Assembly: GCA_002372015.1 (NCBI GenBank)
Contig: DFIA01000007.1
Location: 1-17,173 of the forward strand
Source of the DNA: Bacteroidales bacterium UBA3709
GTDB lineage: Bacteria; Bacteroidota; Bacteroidia; Bacteroidales; UBA932
DNA: 17,173 bases
Direction of reading: 5' to 3'
The position numbers and the translations under genes are program-made. The notes beneath the pieces were generated by a model, which saw only the letters and a list, made by a program, of their open reading frames with translations, ran no database searches and was not told the origin of the DNA. This document shows positions 6,745 to 14,143 of this stretch, in pieces. Every line of letters starts with the position of its first letter. Within the stretch, counting starts at the first letter, position 1.

Positions 6745-7629
6745 ATGGAATATAAAATATTAGATGGTAAGACTACAAGTGCTGCCATAAGATCAGAAAT
6801 AAAAGACAGAGTAGAATCTATAATAAAAAATGGCGGCAGACGGCCATCGCTTGTAGCTATTCTTGTTGGCAACGATCCTGCCAGTCAGACCTATGTGACA
6901 AATAAAGAGAAGGCCTGTGCAGAAGCAGGTTTTGCTTCGGAAATAAAGCGCTTGGCGGAAAATATAACAGAAGCAGAACTACTGCATATAATCAGCAACA
7001 TTAATAAAGATACTAATATAGACGGTCTTATAGTTCAGCTTCCGTTACCAAAACATATAGATGAACATAAGGTTATAGCCGCTATAGATCCGAGTAAAGA
7101 TGTAGATGGTTTTCATCCTGTTTCTGCCGGACGTATGATGCTCGGCGAGGATACTTTTCTGCCTGCTACCCCAATGGGTATAATGACACTATTGGAGAGG
7201 TATCAGATAGATACCAAAGGCAAGCACTGTGTGGTATTGGGCAGAAGCAATATAGTGGGCAGGCCGATGGCTAATCTGTTGTCGCGTAAGGGTACTCCCG
7301 GCGACTGTACAGTAACAATGTGCCACAGCCGTACAAAAGATATAGCTTCATATACCAAAGCAGCCGATATAATAGTTGCTGCCATTGGTATTCCTCTTTT
7401 TCTAAAAGAGGATATGGTAAAAGAAGGTGCCATTGTTATAGATGTGGGAATCAATTCTGTAGAAGATAATACTCGTAAAATCGGCTACAGATTGGTAGGC
7501 GATGTAGATTATGATAATGTAGCTCCTAAATGCAGTTACATAACGCCGGTTCCGGGAGGGGTTGGCCCTATGACAATAGCATCTCTCTTGCAGAATACCC
7601 TAAAGGCTTATGAAGCAAAGGCATTATAA
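6745..7629 (+). CDS. folD: Bifunctional methylenetetrahydrofolate dehydrogenase / methenyltetrahydrofolate cyclohydrolase
   Basis: A protein of 294 aa, typical for FolD. It interconverts 5,10-methylene-, 5,10-methenyl- and 10-formyl-tetrahydrofolate in the cytoplasm, supplying one-carbon units for purines and formyl-Met. Key features are QTYVTNKEKA with Tyr 50 and the catalytic Lys 54, QLPLP (98-102), VDGFHP (120-125), the NADP-binding loop GRSNIVGRP (166-174), and the C-terminal TPVPGGVGPMT (267-277). All expected residues are present. The ATG lies 11 nt after the ffh stop codon, so it is probably in the ffh transcript. It is convergent with the ferredoxin-like gene beyond. Confidence 0.97.
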   Translation: MEYKILDGKTTSAAIRSEIKDRVESIIKNGGRRPSLVAILVGNDPASQTYVTNKEKACAEAGFASEIKRLAENITEAELLHIISNINKDTNIDGLIVQLPLPKHIDEHKVIAAIDPSKDVDGFHPVSAGRMMLGEDTFLPATPMGIMTLLERYQIDTKGKHCVVLGRSNIVGRPMANLLSRKGTPGDCTVTMCHSRTKDIASYTKAADIIVAAIGIPLFLKEDMVKEGAIVIDVGINSVEDNTRKIGYRLVGDVDYDNVAPKCSYITPVPGGVGPMTIASLLQNTLKAYEAKAL

Positions 7630-7656
7630 TGGTTCTATAATATAAATTGGCGCAAG

Positions 7657-7718
7657 AGCGTTTTCTCCCTCCCTAAAAAATAGATTTTAGAATTTTATAT
7701 AGGAGAGGCGATAACGCT
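7657..7718. terminator. Possible bidirectional terminator region between convergent genes
   Basis: In the short spacer between convergent folD and the ferredoxin-like gene, AGCGTT (7657-7662) and CTCC (7665-7668) complement AACGCT (7713-7718) and GGAG (7702-7705). Inside lies CTAAAA (7673-7678) facing TTTTAG (7685-7690). The structure is A/T-rich and imperfect, and the call rests mostly on position. Confidence 0.35.
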
Positions 7719-8149
7719 TACATCAGTTTTTTGTTGTTAGTTCTATCCCAAATTTCCCAACCTTTAGGTTCTTCAGGGCACACCCTGTAACATCTGCCGC
7801 ATCCTATGCAGAGAGCCTCGTCTGTAAGTACCGGTGCTTTTACACCTTTAGCTTTTTTTACATCCACCAAAGCAATACACTCTTTAGGACAAGCTTCTAC
7901 GCATAAGCTGCATTGCTCTTGGTTCTTTGTCTTTGCGGCTATTTGCTTATGGATTTTGCAGTTCTTGGCAACATAAACAGCTTTTCTTATAATTTTATTT
8001 CTTTGCTGCTGCTCTGCATCCAAAAGATTTTCTGCTGCAGGAGTAATAGCACCTAATTTATTTGTGAGAGCCGTTCCAAAAACTGCTGCCAAAAATACGC
8101 CGGCAGTTTTTATGCATTCTCTTCTACCTTTATTTATATTCTCTTTCAT
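7718..8149 (-). CDS. Tat-signal, ferredoxin-like 4Fe-4S protein
   Basis: Predicted 143 aa. The N-terminus has a twin-arginine motif, GRRECIKTAG (Arg 9-10), followed by the hydrophobic stretch VFLAAVFGTALT, so Tat export or membrane anchoring of a folded, cofactor-loaded protein is likely. The C-terminal half carries two ferredoxin motifs. The second is complete (Cys 114, 117, 120, 124 in CIGCGRCYRVCP). The first, CSLCVEACP, has Cys 80, 83 and 87 but Gln 77 where the first Cys of CxxCxxCxxxCP belongs; Cys 64 or Cys 91 might substitute, or one cluster may be 3Fe-4S. Presumably it carries electrons at the membrane or in the periplasm; no partner enzyme is visible in this window. It is monocistronic here, with promoter element TAACTTTG at 8180-8187. 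Confidence 0.8.
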   Translation of the reverse strand: MKENINKGRRECIKTAGVFLAAVFGTALTNKLGAITPAAENLLDAEQQQRNKIIRKAVYVAKNCKIHKQIAAKTKNQEQCSLCVEACPKECIALVDVKKAKGVKAPVLTDEALCIGCGRCYRVCPEEPKGWEIWDRTNNKKLM

Positions 8150-8179
8150 AGTGCTTATGCATTATCGATATATACGCGT

Positions 8180-8187
8180 CAAAGTTA
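8180..8187 (-). promoter_or_regulatory. -7 promoter element of the ferredoxin-like gene
   Basis: The minus strand reads TAACTTTG, an exact TAnnTTTG match, 30 nt upstream of the start codon at 8149, giving a short leader. No exact -33 TTTG is visible. It is back-to-back with the rightward promoter at 8196-8226, so the two probably interfere or share regulation. Confidence 0.55.
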
Positions 8188-8195
8188 AAAAGAAA

Positions 8196-8226
8196 TTTGT
8201 GTTTTTTGTAAAAAAAACTATCTTTG
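8196..8226 (+). promoter_or_regulatory. Strong rightward promoter (TTTG, 19 nt, TATCTTTG)
   Basis: TTTG at 8196-8199 and TATCTTTG at 8219-8226 are separated by 19 nt, a near-ideal Bacteroidota housekeeping promoter. Predicted initiation is around 8230-8234. The next convincing protein start is at 8681, implying a transcribed leader of about 450 nt. Confidence 0.7.
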
Positions 8227-8284
8227 CGGCGTGGAATTCAGCGGCCTTTAATTTTTTAGCCTCTGTGCAACCCAAAGAAAACCA

Positions 8285-8650
8285 ATGGAAAGACTTGAAA
8301 ATATAACCGTTTGCCTGTGCAATTCTCTCAATGCCTTGGTATTGAGGAAATACGCTATGGAGGGGGGGTATAACTATCTAAAAACCAGCAACTTACAAAG
8401 TTGCGTTCTTGCGTTTTCGGGTTTTCTTTGCAGAATTTTCTACTGTTTTTCCGCAGATTTAAAATATACCGGTTATGCTCTTTGCATTGGCATTATCCGG
8501 GTGTTTCATGTTGTATTCCAGAGGTCTGTTTGTTCCTCTGGGCGGTGCTTCGTTCCCTTCCCCGTTAGGAGACAGTCTTTTCAGATATGCCTTGGCGGGG
8601 TGGGAGCGCAGTACTTGCCTTATCATCTATCAAGTCTAATCAAGCATTAA
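8285..8650 (+). CDS. Doubtful ORF in the leader region, Cys/Phe-rich
   Basis: A 121-codon frame with an ATG behind an A-rich stretch, which is acceptable for Bacteroidota initiation. The product matches nothing I know: it has many Cys and Phe, no clear domain, and no signal peptide at its N-terminus. It contains a run of seven G (8362-8368), and a one-base change there would end translation within a few codons in either other frame. It covers the hairpin series, so its openness may simply reflect T-rich structured RNA. Probably not a real gene. Confidence 0.2.
   Translation: MERLENITVCLCNSLNALVLRKYAMEGGYNYLKTSNLQSCVLAFSGFLCRIFYCFSADLKYTGYALCIGIIRVFHVVFQRSVCSSGRCFVPFPVRRQSFQICLGGVGAQYLPYHLSSLIKH
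8475..8639 (+). CDS. Doubtful 54-aa ORF with a lipobox-like N-terminus
   Basis: The frame starts MLFALALSGCFMLYSRG, which resembles a short lipoprotein signal with LSGC, followed by a Gly/Pro-rich tail. It overlaps the hairpins at 8518-8613 and a different frame of the 8285-8650 ORF. A 55-codon polar frame is also open on the opposite strand (8459-8626). With both strands open, coding cannot be decided from this sequence, and there are no charged residues before the hydrophobic stretch. Confidence 0.15.
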   Translation: MLFALALSGCFMLYSRGLFVPLGGASFPSPLGDSLFRYALAGWERSTCLIIYQV

Positions 8651-8680
8651 TGTTTAAAATATCTAAAAGTCATTATTTAT

Positions 8681-11600
8681 ATGAAACACACAACATTCAG
8701 ACAAAATTTGGGAGGTCTTATGCTGGCATTGGCATACCCGGCTGTGTTCCTTGTGTCTATAGCCTTGCTTGCAGCCCTTTACACAAGTTGCACTCGTGAT
8801 GATGAATCTTCATTTGAAACTAGCAAAAAAGGTGGCCTGGTATCGTTCATTGCCTCGTCGGGCGATTATTCGCAAGGCACCAAAGCTTCTGTTTCTGAAG
8901 ATCCTGCTATCATTGAAAACGATATTTCTACTAATGAGGAACAAGATAGCTTATCAGATGGAGAATATGATTCTTCATTCGATGAAGAAATCGTCTATCA
9001 GTTCTATCATAGATTTCCGGGAGACGATTCTCCTGTAGTTTCCGAAAAAGATTCTCTGATTCAAATTTCCGATACACGCTTCAGTGGCAATGTTATAACT
9101 GTTATTGCAGGCGAAAAGTATTATGAACGTGTAGATTGGCTGCCCGGAGACAAAATTACAATAGCAGAAGCAGTTAGCGGCAATTCAAGCGAATATGAGA
9201 CTAAAGACATTGAATCCGGTACAGGTGTCGCAGACCGGCGCCGCCGCTCTATAGCCAAACTTTCTACTATAGCTACAAATGCTTTACATTGGCAGACCGG
9301 TTCGGCCAATAGGTTTGTAGCGTTTTATCCTTCTTTGTCTTCATTAGGTTTGACAGAATCCAATCTTAGTTTGGAAAGTACCCCATCTTCTTCATACGGG
9401 GCAACAATAAGTGGTACTTTTAATGCCATACCTTCTGTACAATACTGCTATAAAGAAGGCACTTCACGTACGTATAATGGTGTACACGGTTCCAAGAACG
9501 AGACCTGGTACGAACCAGATATGAAATACGCCTATATGGCAGCTTTTAAAGATGTACCGTTATCCGATATTGGAAAGGATATTTCTCTCGAGTTTTCTCC
9601 ATGTTTCAGTTCAGTGGAGGTGAAGCTTGTTAAACCTACAAGCCTTACCTCAGCCGTAACTCTTGAGAGTGCAGTACTCAGGGCTGGTAGTGGGAGTGAA
9701 TGGCAGATAGACCCGTCTGCTTTTCTTCCAATTTCTATATCCGGCGGCGACGCTTCTTTCCAAGTATCTTCGTCTGGTATAGGCTTTACTGCTGGCACCG
9801 GTGCCTCTCAAAGTCATGAGATAACCCTTTATTTCCGCAATAGCAAGACCGCCACAACAAATGTCTCTCCTACTCTCAGTGCTACAACTCCTATTAGTTT
9901 TACTTTTCTTCTTCTTCCTGTTGATATAACTCAACTTGAACTTGACTTGAACTTGAAAGTAGGAAGTACTTCTGTAACTAATACATTACAACTCAAGACG
10001 GTAGATGCTAGTACAGGAGAAAAAAAATGGATACCTCTTGCAAAGGGTAAAAAACTCACCATTACCAATTTGGCAATAGACAAGACTCCTACAACTCTTG
10101 AGGTGTTTGATGCACCGGATGTTATCAATATTTACGCAAATACGGATAATGTGGCCGGAAGTGCTCCTTTTGCCGTAAAAAGTTATAAAACAGCAGCTAA
10201 TGGCACAAGGACCTTTCTAAACTATACGGCAACGTTTTCTACCAGTAGAAGCGGCCCATGGTACGCAGATAATGCAACAAATATGCCATATGACTTGTCG
10301 AAAATAATCTATGCCTCTACGGATTCTAAACTAATGAATACTACAGGGCGTATCAATGGATCCGGGCTATGGCCAAACTGCATGATTTTTGTCAAGGGTC
10401 AAAACTCTAATGATAAGATAATTGTTTCTGACGATGCCCAAGTAAGAGCTAATATTCTAAGGAATCGCCCAACCAACGGATTTACCAAAGAAGCTCCTCA
10501 GAATTTGGCTCTAATGGATCCTCTTACCGGCATTCAGAGAAAACCTTTTCTTCGAGGCGATAATTCAAACAGAATTACAATTCCTTTTCAGACAGCCAAC
10601 TGTTATATCATACAAAGAGGTGGCTGGTATATGTTGCCTCTTGTTTACGGGAATGCCATAGATTACAATACGGCTCAGCTGTGGCCTTATGCCAATTGGG
10701 AGTCTCATCACAACAGTGCAACTAATATAACATATCTGAAAAATTATCTGAATAAAAATATTGTTAATGGCTTAATTGGCGACTCTCCAGATGAAACAGA
10801 ATTTGGCGATATATCAACAACGCACGTGGCTGCTGGAGTGTGGGTTGATAGGAACTTTCCTCTTTTTTCTTCGACTGCGTGGAATTTTGTGACATTTGAC
10901 GGAGTTGATTATGGGGATAAGTCTCCTCAAATGGGAGACGGAACTCTTTTTGTTCCTGATTCAATTATTCACCAGATTAACTATGGCGACTATGCACTAA
11001 CCGGTATTCTTCCCTCTACCACTAAACCCGAAACAAAATACATTCGTTTCTATGTAGATCCGGCTAAAATGCGGGAAGGTAATATAGTTATAGCATTAAG
11101 AGAAAAGAATGGTGATCATAGAACAATATGGAGCTGGCATATCTGGGTAACTGCCGAAGAACTTAGTGTTCAGCAGTTCAATCTTTTTCCTCAAGAAAGC
11201 AGAAAAGAAGAAAATGCGCTATTGAATGTTCCTCTTGGCTGGGTTCGTCAAGAAACCTACAGATATCCTGAACGCACTTTTTATATGAAGCTGACTCAAG
11301 CAACTTCTGGCAAAACAAAGATTGTAAAAGTGATTCAACATTCAACAAATATGATTAAAGGCTATGCACCATATTACCAGTGGGGGAGAAAGGATCCCTT
11401 AATTCCTGGAGAATTGAAAACTGATGCACAATACGGCAGTCATACGCCAACATTCAGCCCTGGCGCATATACACTTACTAACGGCGATCTCACTTCAACT
11501 GGAGGCGGATCTTCTCCTAATACCCATATTCAGAACCCTCATAAACAGGGTTCTTCAAGTACGATTAACTATTTATGGTACTTAAATAGAACAAATGAGA

Positions 11601-12163
11601 GTCTCCAAAACGACACTTCCAATGTAACCGCTTATTCTTGGCAAAAAAGTATTTATGACCCGTGCCCTCCGGGACTTCGTGTTCCAAATGCTTACCTTGG
11701 TTTTGGAGCACGAACAGGTAAGTCTAGTGGCTCTATTGCAAATAATTACTCTAAATATAATATTATTTGGGAGAAAGGTTCAGATTTATATGGGCCTGGC
11801 GGTGTTTATTTTAAGCGGTATCCTTCGGATACAGAAGGAATTTTCTTCCCGGCTCTTGGTACACGTGTAGGTGGTAGAGTTAGCCGTGCATACCGCCAAG
11901 GTTGCTATATGACACAATCGGAATACACTACTACTTGGACCTATACTGATCCCGAAACAGGTGCTGAAACTCTAATGACTGACTATTTTGTAAGAACATT
12001 CTCGTTTGGCCATAACCAATACAATACCAGTAGTTCGGCTTTTGTTAATTCTGTTGATGTGCTACCCATGGGGACCATCGGTATAGGAGGAGCCGCACCT
12101 ATTATACCCGGACGCGAAATGAAAAGGAAAAAGGGCTTAATTTGGAGGTTACCTACGGAGTAA
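8681..12163 (+). CDS. Large surface lipoprotein with fimbrillin (Mfa)-like N-terminal region
   Basis: Predicted 1160 aa. The N-terminus has a hydrophobic signal (about 10-33) ending LYTSC, with lipidated Cys 37 followed by TRDDE. An acidic patch straight after the Cys resembles the lipoprotein export signal for outer-surface display in Bacteroidota. Residues about 130-470 look like an Mfa/FimA-type fimbrillin region (ERVDWLPGDKITI near 149-161, ALHWQTGSANRFVAFYP near 201-217). Later motifs are typical of large Bacteroidales surface proteins: TANCYIIQRGGWYMLPLVYGNA (638-659), WSWHIWVTAEE (817-827), YYQWGRKDP (898-906) and KSIYDPCPPGLRVP (989-1002). A DRRRRS run lies at 185-190. The role is probably adhesion or pilus-like assembly, inferred only. 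It is preceded by a long structured leader and followed by a strong terminator, so it is monocistronic. Confidence 0.8.
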   Translation: MKHTTFRQNLGGLMLALAYPAVFLVSIALLAALYTSCTRDDESSFETSKKGGLVSFIASSGDYSQGTKASVSEDPAIIENDISTNEEQDSLSDGEYDSSFDEEIVYQFYHRFPGDDSPVVSEKDSLIQISDTRFSGNVITVIAGEKYYERVDWLPGDKITIAEAVSGNSSEYETKDIESGTGVADRRRRSIAKLSTIATNALHWQTGSANRFVAFYPSLSSLGLTESNLSLESTPSSSYGATISGTFNAIPSVQYCYKEGTSRTYNGVHGSKNETWYEPDMKYAYMAAFKDVPLSDIGKDISLEFSPCFSSVEVKLVKPTSLTSAVTLESAVLRAGSGSEWQIDPSAFLPISISGGDASFQVSSSGIGFTAGTGASQSHEITLYFRNSKTATTNVSPTLSATTPISFTFLLLPVDITQLELDLNLKVGSTSVTNTLQLKTVDASTGEKKWIPLAKGKKLTITNLAIDKTPTTLEVFDAPDVINIYANTDNVAGSAPFAVKSYKTAANGTRTFLNYTATFSTSRSGPWYADNATNMPYDLSKIIYASTDSKLMNTTGRINGSGLWPNCMIFVKGQNSNDKIIVSDDAQVRANILRNRPTNGFTKEAPQNLALMDPLTGIQRKPFLRGDNSNRITIPFQTANCYIIQRGGWYMLPLVYGNAIDYNTAQLWPYANWESHHNSATNITYLKNYLNKNIVNGLIGDSPDETEFGDISTTHVAAGVWVDRNFPLFSSTAWNFVTFDGVDYGDKSPQMGDGTLFVPDSIIHQINYGDYALTGILPSTTKPETKYIRFYVDPAKMREGNIVIALREKNGDHRTIWSWHIWVTAEELSVQQFNLFPQESRKEENALLNVPLGWVRQETYRYPERTFYMKLTQATSGKTKIVKVIQHSTNMIKGYAPYYQWGRKDPLIPGELKTDAQYGSHTPTFSPGAYTLTNGDLTSTGGGSSPNTHIQNPHKQGSSSTINYLWYLNRTNESLQNDTSNVTAYSWQKSIYDPCPPGLRVPNAYLGFGARTGKSSGSIANNYSKYNIIWEKGSDLYGPGGVYFKRYPSDTEGIFFPALGTRVGGRVSRAYRQGCYMTQSEYTTTWTYTDPETGAETLMTDYFVRTFSFGHNQYNTSSSAFVNSVDVLPMGTIGIGGAAPIIPGREMKRKKGLIWRLPTE

Positions 12164-12184
12164 TTAACTCGAGTGCTAAATTAT

Positions 12185-12236
12185 TCCTGCTCCGGAACCA
12201 AGAGGCAAATGCTTCTGGTGCCGGAGCAGGATTTTT
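12185..12236 (+). terminator. Strong intrinsic terminator after the surface lipoprotein gene
   Basis: The arm 12185-12199 pairs with 12217-12231 (14 of 15 positions). The stem then continues through AGAGGC (12201-12206) against GCTTCT (12211-12216, one G-U pair) to an AAAT loop. A run of five T follows at 12232-12236. It lies 22 nt after the stop codon and separates this gene from the ABC operon promoter. Confidence 0.88.
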
Positions 12237-12300
12237 ATACTTATGATGATTATTGCGAGAGATAGAGCAAAAAAGCGCAAGTTTCCGGACTGATATTTCT

Positions 12301-12332
12301 TTTGCTTTTTCTTGTTGCCCTGCTTAACTTTG
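12301..12332 (+). promoter_or_regulatory. Promoter of the ABC exporter operon (TTTG, 20 nt, TAACTTTG)
   Basis: TTTG at 12301-12304 and TAACTTTG at 12325-12332 have 20-nt spacing, close to the Bacteroidota consensus. The ATG at 12350 lies 18 nt after the -7 element. A TTG start at 12302 in the same frame would fall inside the promoter, so this site helps decide the start codon. Confidence 0.68.
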
Positions 12333-12349
12333 GCTACGGTTTTTCTTGT

Positions 12350-14092
12350 ATGTTCAAAACGATATTCAAACAGGTAAGGCAGTATAAAACCGCTGCTATT
12401 CTAACACCTATATGGACAGCTGCAGAGGTTGTAATGGGGGTTCTGATACCTTATGTAACTGCATCTATCATAGATAAAGGCATTAATGCCGGCAGTATGC
12501 CGGATGTGTATCGCTATGGAATATACATGTTGCTGATGGCTTTATTGAGCCTGATGTTTGGAATATTAGCCGGGCGTTTTGCAGCCTACTCTTCTACAGG
12601 AATTGCCGCAAATCTCAGAGAGGCCATGTACAGGAATATTCAAAGGTTTTCTTTTTCAGATATAGATAAGTATTCCACAGCAGGATTAGTAACCAGAATG
12701 ACTACAGATGTGGCAAATGTTCAGAATGCCATACAGATGCTGTTAAGAGTGTCTTTCAGAGCTCCATTAAACCTGATTTCCAGTGTGGTGATGTGCTTTT
12801 TTATAAATGCCAAACTCAGTATCATCTTTATTGTGGCCATAACAATTCTGGCAACTATGCTCACCTTAATTATTAAGCGAGCTTCCAAATTGTTTCAAGA
12901 GATTTTCAAGAAGTACGACAATCTAAATGCCGTGGTACAGGAGAATGTATCGGCAATAAGAGTGGTAAAGGCTTTTGTTAGAGAACATCACGAATTAGGA
13001 AAGTTAGATAGGGCTGCACTTTCTCTCTATAAGCTCAATGTTAGTGCAGAGGCAATAATGGCTCTGAATGGTCCGATAATGAATATAGTGGTTTATGGCA
13101 GTATTATTTCTTTATCGTGGTTTGGTGCACATTACATTGTAGAAGGTACTCTGACAACAGGGCAGCTCACTTCTTTATTCTCTTATGTTATGATGGTGCT
13201 GCAGGCGCTTATGATGCTCTCTATGATTTTTGTACAGCTCACAATGAGTAGTGCGAGTGTTAAGAGAATAGCTCAGGTGATAGAGGAAGAGCCGGATATG
13301 GATAACCCTGAATCTCCTATAACAGAAGTTGAAGATGGCTCTATTGAGTTTGAACATGTGTATTTTTCTTACAAAAAGGGAGGCGACTATGCTCTTGAAG
13401 ATATAAATCTAAAGATTGAATCGGGGCAGACCATAGGTATAATAGGAGGAACCGGTAGCGGTAAAAGTACGTTAGGCTCTTTGGTATGCCGTTTGTACGA
13501 TGTAAGCCGAGGCAAGGTAAAGGTAGCAGGAGTGGATGTGAAGAGGTACGATTTAACAGCCTTACGCAATCAGGTTGCGGTGGTATTGCAGAATAATACA
13601 CTGTTTTCCGGAACCATTATAGATAATCTTAGGTGGGGGAAGGAAGATGCTACGGAAGAAGAATGTAGGCAGGCTTGTATTGCAGCTTGTGCAGATGAAT
13701 TTATATCATCGCTGCCCAACGGGTATCATACGAAAGTTGAGCAGGGCGGGGCTAATTTTTCCGGAGGGCAGAAGCAGAGGCTCTGTATTGCACGGGCGTT
13801 GTTGAAGAGGCCCAAGATTCTTATTCTCGACGATTCTACATCAGCTGTAGATACCGCTACAGACGGTAAGATTCGCAAGACTTTTAAGGTAGAAATGCAG
13901 GAAACCACAAAAATTATAATATCTCACAGAATTTCGAGTATTTGCCATGCAGACAAGATTGTGGTAATGGAGGATGGATTGATAAAAGGCTTTGATACTC
14001 ACGATAATCTACTTGCCGGTAACGAAATCTATAAGGATATATACAATATGCAGACTTCTGGTGGTCAGGGAGATTTTGACGAGATTACTTAA
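12350..14092 (+). CDS. ABC exporter half-transporter, subunit with degenerate Walker B
   Basis: Predicted 580 aa from ATG 12350 (MFKTIFKQVRQ). A type IV ABC exporter: a six-helix membrane domain in about the first 310 residues, then a nucleotide-binding domain. Walker A is GGTGSGKS (366-373), the Q-loop Gln is near 414, the signature is FSGGQ (470-474), and the H-loop His is near 526 (ISHRIS). Walker B reads ILILDD, so the catalytic Glu is replaced by Asp (about 495). In heterodimeric exporters such as TM287/288 and BmrCD one subunit has this substitution, forming a non-hydrolytic regulatory site. The next gene supplies the complementary features. Substrate cannot be told; multidrug or lipid-type export is typical. 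It is the first gene after a strong promoter. Confidence 0.9.
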   Translation: MFKTIFKQVRQYKTAAILTPIWTAAEVVMGVLIPYVTASIIDKGINAGSMPDVYRYGIYMLLMALLSLMFGILAGRFAAYSSTGIAANLREAMYRNIQRFSFSDIDKYSTAGLVTRMTTDVANVQNAIQMLLRVSFRAPLNLISSVVMCFFINAKLSIIFIVAITILATMLTLIIKRASKLFQEIFKKYDNLNAVVQENVSAIRVVKAFVREHHELGKLDRAALSLYKLNVSAEAIMALNGPIMNIVVYGSIISLSWFGAHYIVEGTLTTGQLTSLFSYVMMVLQALMMLSMIFVQLTMSSASVKRIAQVIEEEPDMDNPESPITEVEDGSIEFEHVYFSYKKGGDYALEDINLKIESGQTIGIIGGTGSGKSTLGSLVCRLYDVSRGKVKVAGVDVKRYDLTALRNQVAVVLQNNTLFSGTIIDNLRWGKEDATEEECRQACIAACADEFISSLPNGYHTKVEQGGANFSGGQKQRLCIARALLKRPKILILDDSTSAVDTATDGKIRKTFKVEMQETTKIIISHRISSICHADKIVVMEDGLIKGFDTHDNLLAGNEIYKDIYNMQTSGGQGDFDEIT

Positions 14093-14143
14093 TAATCTGT
14101 GTTGATTTACCGGAAACTGTTGAGAAATGTTTATGATTGTTTA

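Larger units (their letters stand above)
8227..8680 (+). ncRNA. Candidate structured 5' leader or non-coding RNA upstream of the surface lipoprotein
   Basis: No convincing gene lies in this stretch, but several hairpins follow one another. They are CAGcGGC/GCCtCTG (8239-8265); a perfect 7-bp stem with triloop, GCAACTT-ACA-AAGTTGC (8388-8404); an imperfect stem (8469-8500, CCGG plus ATGC pairing GCAT plus CCGG); a perfect 7-bp stem CCAGAGG/CCTCTGG (8518-8541); and a large hairpin in which 8546-8557 pairs with 8602-8613 and CCCCG (8560-8564) pairs with CGGGG (8596-8600). The large stem includes two G-U pairs valid only for plus-strand RNA, matching the promoter direction. No T-tract follows, so it probably reads through into the lipoprotein gene. 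I do not recognise it as a known riboswitch, and the leader role is inferred. Confidence 0.45.

Noticed and set aside
8459..8626. Antisense 55-codon ORF starting MIRQVLRSHPAKAYLK
   Set aside because: It is opposite the rightward promoter and lies over the hairpin series. The G-U pairs in the largest stem favour a plus-strand RNA, and no promoter or known family supports the ORF.
12302..12349. TTG start extending the first ABC subunit by 16 residues
   Set aside because: It falls inside the -33 box of the well-formed promoter at 12301-12332, so it would not be in the mRNA.
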